A program made the translations under genes and the position numbers. The notes under the pieces are model-generated. The model was not told the DNA's origin. It was given only the letters and a program-made list of their open reading frames with translations, and did not search any database. DNA of 64,000 nucleotides from Saccharomonospora viridis DSM 43017. Lineage in GTDB: Bacteria > Actinomycetota > Actinomycetes > Mycobacteriales > Pseudonocardiaceae. Positions 43,388 to 52,342 of the stretch are shown here, one piece after another (positions within the stretch are counted from its first letter, which is position 1; every line of letters starts with the position of its first letter). The stretch covers positions 701,001-765,000 of the forward strand of contig NC_013159.1 in the NCBI RefSeq assembly GCF_000023865.1. Direction: 5' to 3'.

Positions 43388-44251
43388 ATGGACCGTGCCG
43401 TCGCCCACGAACTCGCCCTGCGTTGCCACAACGCCTTGGAACCGCTGCATGCCTTCGTCTACTTCTCCCCCGAGGTCGAGCAGACCTTCGTCGACGCGGG
43501 GCTGGAGGCCGACCGCATGACGTATTTCGCGGGACGCGCCGCGCCGCTGGGTCCGGTGGGGGCGGGGGTGGTCACCGCGACGTTCCACAACTTCAATCCC
43601 CGACTCGTCGCACGTCATATCCCGAGGGCGTGGGAGCTGGTCGACCCGAGCGACATCGTCACGCTGCGGTTCCAGGCCGCTGAGTCGGGGTTGCGACGCT
43701 TGCTCGGTGAGGCCGCCGAGGCTCCGGAGCTGATCGAACTCGCCGCTTTGGTGCGTGAGGCCGCCGAGCTGTGTCCGCCGGAAGGCCGCCCGTTGTTCGC
43801 CGCGCACGCCGACCTCCCTTGGCCCGATGGTCCCGTCGCAGCGGTGTGGCACGGGGCCACGTTGTTGCGCGAGTTCCGCGGCGACGGGCATGTCGCCGCG
43901 CTCGTGGCCGAGGGGGTGTCCGGACTCGAGGCCCTGGTCACCCACACCGCCACCGGCAAGGGGTTCCGCGCCGACGTCGCCAGGCGGTTGCGCGGTTGGA
44001 GCGAACAGGAGTGGGCCGCCGCCGAGGACGCGTTGCGTGACCAGGGCGTCCTCGACGACACGGGCACGCTCACGGACCGGGGTCGGGCTCGACGCGACGC
44101 GCTGGAGGAACGCACCAACGATGCCGCGTCGACCCCGTATCGACTGCTCGGTGAGGACAAGGTCCGCCGCATCGTCGAACTCGCCAAGCCGCTGTCCCGC
44201 ACCGTGCTCAAGGCCGGTGCCATCCCGCGGGACCTGTTCGCGAACCGGTAG
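43388..44251 (+). CDS. SCO6745 family protein
   Basis: 287-residue actinobacterial protein matching the SCO6745 family: residues begin RAVAHELALRCHNALEPLHAFVYFSPE, then YFAGRAAPLGPVGAGVVTATFHNFNP, and the C-terminal half, about residues 165-265, resembles helix-turn-helix arrays (LVTHTATGKGFRADVARRLRGWSEQEW, LTDRGRARRDALEERT). No catalytic motif is apparent. ATG 43388 is the start nearest the conserved N-terminus. It is divergent from the methyltransferase gene. Function unknown; regulatory or ligand-binding roles are possible. Confidence 0.8.
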   Translation: MDRAVAHELALRCHNALEPLHAFVYFSPEVEQTFVDAGLEADRMTYFAGRAAPLGPVGAGVVTATFHNFNPRLVARHIPRAWELVDPSDIVTLRFQAAESGLRRLLGEAAEAPELIELAALVREAAELCPPEGRPLFAAHADLPWPDGPVAAVWHGATLLREFRGDGHVAALVAEGVSGLEALVTHTATGKGFRADVARRLRGWSEQEWAAAEDALRDQGVLDDTGTLTDRGRARRDALEERTNDAASTPYRLLGEDKVRRIVELAKPLSRTVLKAGAIPRDLFANR

Positions 44252-44682
44252 TGGGCTTCGCGGTGCCCGAGTCCGATCGGTGGTGAACGGGGCGTCGTCG
44301 ATGAACGGCGATGCCGGAACCGTCGGCCGGCCGGGCACGGGATTCGTCGCCCGTCCCGTCGAGGCCCGGTTCACGCCCCGGCGTGTTCTCCATCACTCGG
44401 CCGCCGACGGTTCACCCGGCCCGGTGGTGAGGGGTCGGTGAGTCGACGAGTCCCGTCCACGTCGACCGAGCAAGATCACCCCACGTAATCGGCCGTGCCC
44501 GCCGGGGCCGTCGTCGACCGGCGGGCGGAACCGACCGGGCGTGGCGGGACGTTCGTCGGCCGACACTGGTCAGAACGACTTTCCACTCTCCTCTTCGCGC
44601 TTTTTGCTGAACATGATTCACTGTCTTAGCGGTCACTGACCGAGGGAGTAGTGACACACACTGTGAGGGGAGGTCGGCGCGC
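44252..44682. other. noncoding gap between the SCO6745 gene and the T4SS-like cluster
   Basis: No coding pattern is evident. An inverted repeat (GCCCGCCGG at 44497-44505, CCGGCGGGC at 44518-44526) may be a terminator. An AT-richer section near 44570-44660 could hold promoters for the following genes. No tRNA or known RNA is visible. Confidence 0.4.
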
Positions 44683-44970
44683 ATGAGGGAGTACCGGTAC
44701 GCCGGAAAACGGCCGGACAGGCCGGGTGTGTACCGCCTCGGTGACCCCGGTGCTCCGGGGGGCCGCCACGTACCGTGGGCCGTGCGCGTCTCGGTGTGTG
44801 AGACCGGGCAGGGAGGCCGAGTGGATCGGTCGCGGCGGGGACGTGGGCCTTTGACCCCCACCGGCCATCACGCCATGATGTTGTTTGGACACGGTATGTG
44901 CCGGAGATCCGGCGCGGCGCACATCGGTGCGCGGCGCACCACACCCCGGGCACTCGGGAGTACACGATGA
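44683..44970 (+). CDS. possible small basic protein at the head of the T4SS-like operon
   Basis: 95-residue frame starting MREYRYAGKRPDRPGVYRLG, with GAGGGGAGG well placed before its ATG. The TGA overlaps the VirB2-like start by ATGA, as in coupled genes. It is rich in Arg, Gly and Pro and has no recognised domain. Either a small gene or a chance frame over a long leader. Confidence 0.3.
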   Translation: MREYRYAGKRPDRPGVYRLGDPGAPGGRHVPWAVRVSVCETGQGGRVDRSRRGRGPLTPTGHHAMMLFGHGMCRRSGAAHIGARRTTPRALGSTR

Positions 44971-45236
44971 CCACGATGACGCTTGCGACCTTGGCGCAGG
45001 GCGAACTCGGCACGGAGAACGTCCGTGACTGGATTCTGGACAACATCATTCCGCTCGTGCTGCTCGCCGTCGCGCTGCTGCTGCTGTGGCTCGGTGGCGG
45101 CAAGGGCGACAACGCGGGCGTGATGCGACGGCTCGCGGGCGTGGTTATCGCTCTCGCCATCGTCGGTCTCGCCGTGAGCGGATTGGGTGTCGACGTCGGC
45201 GAATGGTTGGCAAGCCTGTTCACGAATCCGAGTTGA
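44967..45236 (+). CDS. VirB2-like small two-helix membrane protein
   Basis: 89 residues with a short N-terminus and two hydrophobic helices (NIIPLVLLAVALLLLWLGG and LAGVVIALAIVGLAVSGLG) separated by GKGDNAGVMRR. This size and layout match pilin-like VirB2/TraA-type or PrgL-type subunits of Gram-positive type IV secretion systems. GGGAG at 44956-44960 precedes the ATG. It heads a same-strand run including a VirB4-like ATPase. The assignment rests on topology and position, not on a conserved motif. Confidence 0.65.
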   Translation: MTTMTLATLAQGELGTENVRDWILDNIIPLVLLAVALLLLWLGGGKGDNAGVMRRLAGVVIALAIVGLAVSGLGVDVGEWLASLFTNPS

Positions 45237-45251
45237 CGTAGGGCACGCGCG

Positions 45252-45728
45252 GTGCGCATTCGAACTGACGACGAGATCTACCGCGTCGACGCGGTCTGGC
45301 TCGGCCCGCCGAAGGCCACCTTCCCGTGGCGGGCACGGTACGTGGCGTGGGGTGTCGGCATTCCGGTCTTCCTCGCGGTGCTCGGCATCGAGCGGCAGAT
45401 CGGCATCGGTTTCGGCTTCTTCTCCACGGCGTGGGCGTTCGTCATCACCATCGCGCTCACCCGCATCATCACGTCCAAGATCAGTCACGAACGTCCGCTC
45501 GGCGCGGTGTTCACCATGTGGTGGCGTGAGCTCCACGCGCCCCGGGAGCGCAGAACCGGGACGGGGGGAGCCGCGAGCGCGAGCAAGATCAGAGTGAACA
45601 GCGAGCGGCCCAGACCTCGTCCCAGACGTCGGGGTCGGTCCCAACGTGGTGCGGCGCCGCCGCCCCCGTATCCGCCAGACAGCCCAGGACGAGTGCGCCG
45701 TCGCCCGCCGGCGGCGGTCGGGAGGTAG
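45252..45728 (+). CDS. VirB3-like membrane protein
   Basis: 158 residues: a soluble N-terminal stretch, two helices (VAWGVGIPVFLAVLGI and FFSTAWAFVITIALTRII), a cytoplasmic HERPLGAVFTMWWRELH, then a basic proline-rich tail of about 50 residues. VirB3/PrgI proteins have this two-helix form and sit directly before VirB4, as here. The GTG is 15 bases after the previous stop. The tail has no domain and may bind the ATPase. Confidence 0.65.
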   Translation: MRIRTDDEIYRVDAVWLGPPKATFPWRARYVAWGVGIPVFLAVLGIERQIGIGFGFFSTAWAFVITIALTRIITSKISHERPLGAVFTMWWRELHAPRERRTGTGGAASASKIRVNSERPRPRPRRRGRSQRGAAPPPPYPPDSPGRVRRRPPAAVGR

Positions 45729-45731
45729 TCG

Positions 45732-48674
45732 TTGTTCGGTCGCGGCCGTAGCCGGAAGGCCCAGTATCCGGCGCATACGCAACAGGCTGGGGGCGGCCGT
45801 CGAGACAGGCGATTGCCCGGTGAGCAGGCCATTCCCACCTACACCCCGTCCATCGCCGCACGGTCCATCGACGGGCATCTGCTTCGGACCGGGCACGAGG
45901 TGTACGCCTGGTACCGGTTGGCGCCGCAGCGATGGTCGTTCCGGTCGGATTCCCAGCGGCGGGACCTGATCGCCGCCATCGCGGGCCAGTACGCGGAGCT
46001 GCAGGGACGTTGGCTGCATCTGCGCGTCACCACCCGCCCGTATCCCATCAGAATGTGGGCGGAGGCGCACGTCCACAACGCACACAACCGCCCGGCCGAC
46101 GTTCCGGGTGCGTTGTCGTTCGACGACTACCTGGTGGGCGAACAGCAGCAGCTGTTGGGCCGGTCGATGGCGGAGAAAGAGGTCTACCTGGGGGTCCAGG
46201 TCCAGACCCGACGCGTGGTCGACCGGGCGGTGGAGCGGGCCGCGCCGTTACTGCGCAAGATCCTGCCCGAGGCCGTGGACGCCGAACTGATCGCACTGGA
46301 CTCCGAGGTGGAGCACCTCGACCAGGTGATCGGCGCGCCCGGTTTGGAGGGGCGACCGGTGCACGCCGAGGAGATGTCCTGGCTGATGCACCGCTCCTGC
46401 TCCCTGGGGCTGCCCGCGCCGAGGAACCTGCCCGCCGTGCCCAGCTCGGTGTGGGAGCCGGAGGACCTCGCCAGTTTCACCGACGCCGCCGACTTCCACT
46501 GTGAACCCTACGCGCCCACGGTCACGGTGCGCGGGCGTACGGGTTCCAACGCGGGCGTGAGTCGACACGTCGTCGTGCTCACCGTGGGGCAGATGCACGG
46601 CCTGCAGATCCCCGAGGTGGACGATCCGTGGGTCCAGCACTCCGATCGCCTGCCCGCGCCCGTCGAGTGGTCGGCCCGCATCTACGTGCGCACACCGGAA
46701 GAGGTCGCCGGCGAGCTGCAACGGCAGATGAACAAGGTCCGTTCCCAGGTGAAGCACTACACCGACGAACACGACCTCGAACCACCGCAGTCGCTGGCCC
46801 GGCAGGCGTCCCGCGTGCTGGAGATCGACGACGAGATGACGTCCGGGTTCACCGCGCTGGCCACGCGGGTGCGGTCGTGGTGGCGGTTGGCGGTGTCAGG
46901 CTCGACGGAACGGGAGGCGCTGCGGCTGGCGCAGCAGTTGCTCGACCTCTACAAGCCCAAGATCGCCATCGAGCATCCCGAGGCGCAGTACGCGTTGGCA
47001 CGGGAATTCATCCCCGGCGAACCGTTGTCGTCGGGCGCGTACCTGCGACGTGGCTCGGTGGTCTGGGCCGCCTCGGCGGTGCCCACCGCGACGGCGGAGG
47101 TCGGTGACCGGCGCGGAATCCTGTTGGGGGAGACCTGCACGGCCACCCGAAGGCCCGTCGCGTGGGACCCGTGGATGGCACAGGAGATCCGCGACGGCTC
47201 CGGCCTGACCGCGATGGTCGCCGGGCTCGGCGGAGGTAAGTCGTTCCTCGGTGGCGGCATCGTCTACAAGACCTTCCGAGCGGGTGCGAGCTGGACGATC
47301 CTCGACCCGTCCGGACCATTGGCTCGGCTGTGCGACCTGCCCGAGATCAGGCCGTACGCGCGGCCGATCAACCTGCTCAACGCGCAACCGGGCATCCTCA
47401 ACCCCTACCGGGTGGTGGCCGAGCCACAGCTCGAACATTTCCTGGACGAGGACGATCCCGAACGCGCATGGCGGCGCGAACGCGCCCTCGCCAGTGCCAC
47501 GCGGCGGCGACTCGTGCTCGACGTGCTCACCGGGGTGTTGCCGTATGAGGTGGCACGGATGCCGCAGACCCGGATCGTGCTGCTGCGGGCGGTACGCAGG
47601 GTGGGCGGTCGCTACGACGCCGATCCCGGACAGGTGATCGACGCGCTTCGACGCGACTCCAGCGAACACCACGAACACGCGATCGTGGTAGCCGACTTCC
47701 TCGACGAGCTGCGGGAACGCATGTCGTTGCTGATCCCGGAGCCTGATGCCGACCCGTATTCCGAAAGCCGGGACGACCGGCTCACCGTGCTGACGATGGC
47801 CGGGTTGACGTTGCCGAAGGAAGGCGTGGGTCGGGAGCACTGGACCGACGCCGAGGCCCTCGGCGTGGAGATGCTCAACCTGGCGGCGTGGCTCACCCAG
47901 CGGTCGGTGTACGAGAAGCCGAAGGAACTGCGCAAGGGCGTGTGGATCGACGAGGCGTTCTTCCTGTCGGAGGTCCCCACGGGCCGCGTGTTGATGAACC
48001 GGTTCGCGCGGGACTCCCGGAAGTGGAACGTCCGCGTGCTGCTCTCGTCGCAGATCCCCGCCGACTTCCTCAAGATCCAGGGTTTCGTGGCGTTGCTCGA
48101 CTCGGTGTTCGTGGGGCGACTGGACGACGACGAGACCCAGGCCGATGCGCTGCGTCTGCTCAAGGTGCCCGTAGGAGTCGGGTACGAGCAGGTGGTGGCG
48201 TCGTTGGGCCGCAGGCCGGGCTCACGGCGGGACGTGGAGCGTGACACCGAACCCCGGCAGTTCCTCTTCGCCGACGGCGCGGGCGGGGTGGAACGCATCA
48301 GGGTCGACTTCTCCGGCCCGCACCTCGATCACCTTCGTGCCGCGCTGGACACCACACCGGGTTCGGGGCCCGAGGACCGGCAATCCACTCGGGCCGAGAC
48401 CCCGAAGGACTCGGCCGAGACGGCGGACGCCGAGCCCTCGCCACCTCCCGAGCCGCTCGTCGACGAGCTCGACGAGGAATTGGAGCGCGCGGCCGAGATG
48501 GAGGTCGGCCTCACCGAGGACGCCGTGTTGCAGGACACGGTCGCTGCGGAGTCCGGTGTGAACGGTGCCCCGGACGAGGCCTCCGGTATGAACGACCGGT
48601 CCACGGACGACCGCCCACAGGAGAAGGAGCACGCGGGAACCGGTAAGGGCGGCACCGGCAGGGGTGCGGCATGA
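45732..48674 (+). CDS. VirB4-like ATPase of a T4SS-like system
   Basis: 980-residue cytoplasmic motor. The N-terminal half (about 50-430) is a large region found in actinobacterial VirB4-like ATPases. The C-terminal RecA-like ATPase has Walker A GLGGGKSFLGG near residue 497, Walker B KGVWIDEAFFLSE near residue 736, and the sensor-like LLSSQIPADFLK. A Glu/Asp-rich 130-residue tail follows. The TTG at 45732 is just past the previous stop. VirB4 powers subunit or substrate movement. No VirD4 coupling protein or relaxase is encoded in the window. Confidence 0.85.
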   Translation: MFGRGRSRKAQYPAHTQQAGGGRRDRRLPGEQAIPTYTPSIAARSIDGHLLRTGHEVYAWYRLAPQRWSFRSDSQRRDLIAAIAGQYAELQGRWLHLRVTTRPYPIRMWAEAHVHNAHNRPADVPGALSFDDYLVGEQQQLLGRSMAEKEVYLGVQVQTRRVVDRAVERAAPLLRKILPEAVDAELIALDSEVEHLDQVIGAPGLEGRPVHAEEMSWLMHRSCSLGLPAPRNLPAVPSSVWEPEDLASFTDAADFHCEPYAPTVTVRGRTGSNAGVSRHVVVLTVGQMHGLQIPEVDDPWVQHSDRLPAPVEWSARIYVRTPEEVAGELQRQMNKVRSQVKHYTDEHDLEPPQSLARQASRVLEIDDEMTSGFTALATRVRSWWRLAVSGSTEREALRLAQQLLDLYKPKIAIEHPEAQYALAREFIPGEPLSSGAYLRRGSVVWAASAVPTATAEVGDRRGILLGETCTATRRPVAWDPWMAQEIRDGSGLTAMVAGLGGGKSFLGGGIVYKTFRAGASWTILDPSGPLARLCDLPEIRPYARPINLLNAQPGILNPYRVVAEPQLEHFLDEDDPERAWRRERALASATRRRLVLDVLTGVLPYEVARMPQTRIVLLRAVRRVGGRYDADPGQVIDALRRDSSEHHEHAIVVADFLDELRERMSLLIPEPDADPYSESRDDRLTVLTMAGLTLPKEGVGREHWTDAEALGVEMLNLAAWLTQRSVYEKPKELRKGVWIDEAFFLSEVPTGRVLMNRFARDSRKWNVRVLLSSQIPADFLKIQGFVALLDSVFVGRLDDDETQADALRLLKVPVGVGYEQVVASLGRRPGSRRDVERDTEPRQFLFADGAGGVERIRVDFSGPHLDHLRAALDTTPGSGPEDRQSTRAETPKDSAETADAEPSPPPEPLVDELDEELERAAEMEVGLTEDAVLQDTVAAESGVNGAPDEASGMNDRSTDDRPQEKEHAGTGKGGTGRGAA

Positions 48675-50710
48675 ACACGATCATGACGTTGGTGGCCGTG
48701 GCCTGCTGCGCGTGGGCGTGGCGGGCCGTTCGGACGCGCCGCCGTGGTGGACGGATACGACGGCGGGGACCTGCGCTGGCGATGGTCGTGGCGGTGCTGG
48801 GGTTGCAGCTGACGCTCACCGCACCCGCCTCGGCGCAGAGCGGCTGTGAGGCACCGAACCCCGAACGTCCCGGTTCGGGCATGGTGGGGGCGATCGATCC
48901 TCCCGCAGGTAATGGTGAAGACGGCAGCGCCTATCTCGATTACAGCTACGCCGGCATGGTGTGGCACGTCTACGACTGCGACAGCGGCGCGCTCAGCCTC
49001 GGTTCACCCGAGTCCACCATCGACACGTGGGCGGGCAACCAGCTGTTCAACATCGCCAAGAACATCGTCGGAGCCACCAACTCCCTGCACTACACGGTGC
49101 TGGAAGGCGGCCTGCTCAACCCCATCTACAACGCCGTCTCCCGGGGCGCGGAGACGGTGTACGACAACATCTACACCCAGCTGTTCGGGCTGGCCGCCCT
49201 GTTGTTGGCGATCCTGCTCTTCCGGAACATCTGGCGCGGTGATCTGTCCACGGTCAGCAAACGCGCCCTGTTCGCGCTCGGCGGGGTGTGGTTGGCGGCG
49301 TCCTCCATGGCGTTGCTGCGCTACTACGACGAGATCGACAACGCGATCGTGCAGACCACCACGAACATCCAGGCCGGTTTCGTGGACGAGGCGGAGAACC
49401 GGATTGTCCGTGATGTGCTGCCCACCGATCTGCACAACGAGGTGGTCTACAAGAACTGGTTGCGTGGTGAGTTCGGTTCGCCCGACTCGCCGCAGGCCGA
49501 GGAATACGGCAGGGACCTGCTGGACGCCCAGGCGTTCACCTGGGAGGAGATGCGCAACGGCGACGACGCCGATGAGGAACTGATCGAGGAGAAGAAGGCC
49601 TCGTACCAGGCGATCGCGAACCAGCTCGGTCCGGCCACCGGTTACTTCACCGGTGAGGACGGCAGCCGTACGGGCGTGGGTTTCCTCGCGCTCATCCAAA
49701 GCCTGTGTTACGCGTTGTTCCAGCTGTTCGCCAAGGCCGCCGTGCTGTTGGCGCAGATCCTGGTCCGGTTGTTCACGTTGACGGCACCGTTGATCGGACT
49801 CATCGCGATCCTGCACCACGACATCCTGCGTCGAGTGGGCAGAGTCGTGGGCACGGTGGCGTTCAACCTGCTCGTGCTGTCGGTGCTCGCGGGTGTGCAG
49901 GCGCTGCTGCTGCGGGCGATCTTCTCCGCGGGCAGCGCGCTGTCGATGCTGACGCAGATGGTCGTCGCCGGACTGATCACCGTTCTGCTGTTCATGGTGG
50001 GCAAGCCGGGTAAGCGGTTGTGGCAGATGGTGGAGATGTCGGTGGGCATGGTGGGGGCCGCCGTGCCGAGCCCCCGCGGGGGACTGTTCTCGCGGTTCCG
50101 CCGGAACGCCGACAAACCCAGTCCGCAGGACGAGTTCTGGAAGACGGTCGCCGAGGAGGACGCCGCCGAAGGCGGTGCCGCCACCCGCGGTACGGGTGGG
50201 GTGCTCTCGGGTGGGCGTAATCGTCCGGAAGCCACCGTGTTGGCCACGGCCGAGCGGCTCGACACCAGAACGGGCGCGGGGGCGCATCCCGCGACGATGT
50301 GGTCGTCTCAGACGCGAGCGGCGCTACCCGCGGGAGGGAACGACGACACCGGTGTGTTCGCCGGGTACCCCCCGAGCCGGTCGCCGGGTGACTACATGGG
50401 CAACCGCAGTCCGATGACGGCGTTCTCCGGAGGAGGTCGTCGGGTCGGTCCGGTGTCCACGACAGACCACGAGTGGGACCGATACGAGGCCGAGCCGGTG
50501 GTGATCCCGTCGCGGCTGTCGACGGAGGGTGTGTCGGCGGTGTCGCCTCCGGTGGTGCAGGACGCGGCCTCGGCGGAATCGGCCGTACCACAGCCTCGGC
50601 GTGTGGAGCACGAGCTGGTGGCGGGTAAACCCGTGTTCGTGCTGTACCGGCCGTCGCGGGGCCTGGAGGTTCGCGACGACAATCGCGACACAGACCACGT
50701 GGTCCTCTAG
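48671..50710 (+). CDS. VirB6/TrbL-like multispanning membrane protein
   Basis: 679 residues. A first hydrophobic stretch and ASAQ-type cleavage site occur near residue 55. An extracytoplasmic segment leads to helices near 170-195 and 200-220, an acidic loop, and a cluster of four helices (ALFQLFAKAAVLLAQILVRLF, LTAPLIGLIAIL, FNLLVLSVLAGVQALLL, QMVVAGLITVLLFM) between about 345 and 455. The C-terminal 220 residues are polar and probably disordered. VirB6-like proteins form the channel core. The ATG overlaps the ATPase stop by ATGA. Confidence 0.75.
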   Translation: MNTIMTLVAVACCAWAWRAVRTRRRGGRIRRRGPALAMVVAVLGLQLTLTAPASAQSGCEAPNPERPGSGMVGAIDPPAGNGEDGSAYLDYSYAGMVWHVYDCDSGALSLGSPESTIDTWAGNQLFNIAKNIVGATNSLHYTVLEGGLLNPIYNAVSRGAETVYDNIYTQLFGLAALLLAILLFRNIWRGDLSTVSKRALFALGGVWLAASSMALLRYYDEIDNAIVQTTTNIQAGFVDEAENRIVRDVLPTDLHNEVVYKNWLRGEFGSPDSPQAEEYGRDLLDAQAFTWEEMRNGDDADEELIEEKKASYQAIANQLGPATGYFTGEDGSRTGVGFLALIQSLCYALFQLFAKAAVLLAQILVRLFTLTAPLIGLIAILHHDILRRVGRVVGTVAFNLLVLSVLAGVQALLLRAIFSAGSALSMLTQMVVAGLITVLLFMVGKPGKRLWQMVEMSVGMVGAAVPSPRGGLFSRFRRNADKPSPQDEFWKTVAEEDAAEGGAATRGTGGVLSGGRNRPEATVLATAERLDTRTGAGAHPATMWSSQTRAALPAGGNDDTGVFAGYPPSRSPGDYMGNRSPMTAFSGGGRRVGPVSTTDHEWDRYEAEPVVIPSRLSTEGVSAVSPPVVQDAASAESAVPQPRRVEHELVAGKPVFVLYRPSRGLEVRDDNRDTDHVVL

Positions 50711-50719
50711 GAGGCCGGA

Positions 50720-51334
50720 ATGCCCATTCGTACCAATCGGGGCCGGGCAGCGGTGTATCGGAGGCTGTGGGGCTGGCCGATGCGTTCGCCCACCCATCTC
50801 ATGGGCACGATCATCCTGGTCGCGGCGATCATGATCGCCGCGGGCATGTTGGTGCCGAGACTGTTGGACGACGGGGGCACCGGCGTCGCCTCGGCAGACG
50901 GCCCTGAGTCCACTGCGGACAGTGCCCCAGTCGTATCCGATACCGGTGCGGACCCGACACTCGATCGTGAAGTCCTGCCGACCAGGCTGTCCGAACCGCT
51001 TGCCACCCCCACGTCGGCGAAACCCGCTCCCGAGGCGCTTCGGGTCGCGAAACGGTGGGTGACGGCCTGGGCGACCCCGCCCGAGGACGGGTCCGTGGAT
51101 TCCTGGCTCGAGGGGTTGCGTCCCCACACCACGGAGGAGTTCCTTCCCCAGTTGCGCACCGTCGATCCGGCCAACATCCCGGCCACGAAGGTCGTGGGTG
51201 AACCGGAAGTGCACGAGTCCTACACCAGTTCGGTGCAGGTCGAGGTCGCCACCGACGGTCCGACCCTGCTGGTCACCGTCATCGAGACCGACACCGGGTG
51301 GCGAGTCACCGACTACAGCGAGAACAGCGGGTGA
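50720..51334 (+). CDS. VirB8/TcpC-like bitopic protein
   Basis: 204 residues: a basic cytoplasmic N-terminus, one helix (GTIILVAAIMIAAGMLV), a Ser/Thr/Asp-rich linker, and a small extracytoplasmic domain of about 110 residues (RVAKRWVTAWATPPED, ESYTSSVQVEVATDGPTLLVTVIE) that looks NTF2-like. This matches the VirB8/TcpC layout. AGGAGG precedes the ATG. A general periplasmic scaffold role is likely by position. Confidence 0.65.
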   Translation: MPIRTNRGRAAVYRRLWGWPMRSPTHLMGTIILVAAIMIAAGMLVPRLLDDGGTGVASADGPESTADSAPVVSDTGADPTLDREVLPTRLSEPLATPTSAKPAPEALRVAKRWVTAWATPPEDGSVDSWLEGLRPHTTEEFLPQLRTVDPANIPATKVVGEPEVHESYTSSVQVEVATDGPTLLVTVIETDTGWRVTDYSENSG

Positions 51335-51341
51335 GGTCGGA

Positions 51342-52331
51342 ATGCGGGCCGGATTACTGATCGGATTCGTGGCCGCCGCCACCATGACTGTGCTGGTCGC
51401 CGCGGGAATGGTCATGGTGATCGACAGTCGGCGCGCACCGGCGTACGCCACGTCGCTCAGTTGCAACGCCGCACTCGGTCCCACCCAGCCCGGACAGGAG
51501 AGTCGAGGCGCGAGTGACGCGGCGAATCTCACCGACGAGCAGCTGGACACGGTCTCGCTCATCATCTCCCTCGGCCGGGAGCGTGAGCTGTCGCCGCGGG
51601 CATGGCAGATCGCCATTCAGGCGGGCATGACGGAATCGGGGCTGCGCAATCTGCACTACGGTGACCGCGACTCCCTCGGGATCTTCCAAATGCGACCGTC
51701 CATGGGGTGGGGAACGCCCGAGCAGGTCACCGATCCGGTCTACGCGGTCAACAAGTTCTACGACGTGCTGGAGTCGATCCCGGGTTGGGAGAACATGCGG
51801 CCCGGGGATGCGGCGCAGGCGGTGGAGCGTTCGGCGTTTCCCGACCGCTATCACCGTTGGGAGCCGATGGCGGTACACCTGGTCGAGACCCTGGGCGAGG
51901 TACCCGACGCCGCCGGGTGCGGACGGGGGATGGGTGCCGCGCTACCGCCCAACGAGAAGGCGGGTCAGGCCATCGAATTCGCGCTGTCGGAGCTCGGCGA
52001 TCCCTACGTGTGGGGTGCTGAGGGGCCGGACGCCTACGACTGTTCCGGATTGATGATGCGGGCGTACGAGTCGGCGGGCATCGTGTTGCCGCGGGTCTCC
52101 AGGGACCAGTACCGGGCGGGCGCGATGCTGCCCGTGGAAGAGGCGCAGCCGGGTGACCTGGTGTTCTGGGCGTATGACTCGTCCGACCCGGCGACCATCC
52201 ATCACGTCGCCATGTACCTGGGGGACGGCAGGATCGTGGAGGCGCAGCAGACCGGGGTCCCCGTGCACACGCGGGCGATCTCGTGGGACGAACCGGGTCT
52301 TGTGCCGCAGGCCGTGCGGCCGGGTGTGTGA
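51342..52331 (+). CDS. NlpC/P60 endopeptidase with lysozyme-like domain
   Basis: 329-residue exported cell-wall hydrolase. After an N-terminal signal/anchor helix, residues 60-190 resemble a lytic-transglycosylase-like domain (IAIQAGMTESGLRN with the likely Glu, and SLGIFQMRPSMGWG). Residues 205-325 are NlpC/P60: catalytic Cys in AYDCSGLMMRAY, His in IHHVAMYLG, and the QPGDLVFW core. Such two-domain hydrolases open peptidoglycan for T4SS machines (VirB1/TcpG role). The ATG at 51342 follows GAGGTCGG. Confidence 0.85.
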   Translation: MRAGLLIGFVAAATMTVLVAAGMVMVIDSRRAPAYATSLSCNAALGPTQPGQESRGASDAANLTDEQLDTVSLIISLGRERELSPRAWQIAIQAGMTESGLRNLHYGDRDSLGIFQMRPSMGWGTPEQVTDPVYAVNKFYDVLESIPGWENMRPGDAAQAVERSAFPDRYHRWEPMAVHLVETLGEVPDAAGCGRGMGAALPPNEKAGQAIEFALSELGDPYVWGAEGPDAYDCSGLMMRAYESAGIVLPRVSRDQYRAGAMLPVEEAQPGDLVFWAYDSSDPATIHHVAMYLGDGRIVEAQQTGVPVHTRAISWDEPGLVPQAVRPGV

Positions 52332-52342
52332 GGAGGAGGCCC

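Noticed and set aside
44633..46085. Minus-strand frames across the start of the T4SS-like operon
   Set aside because: No domain, and they oppose genes with membrane helices and ATGA coupling.
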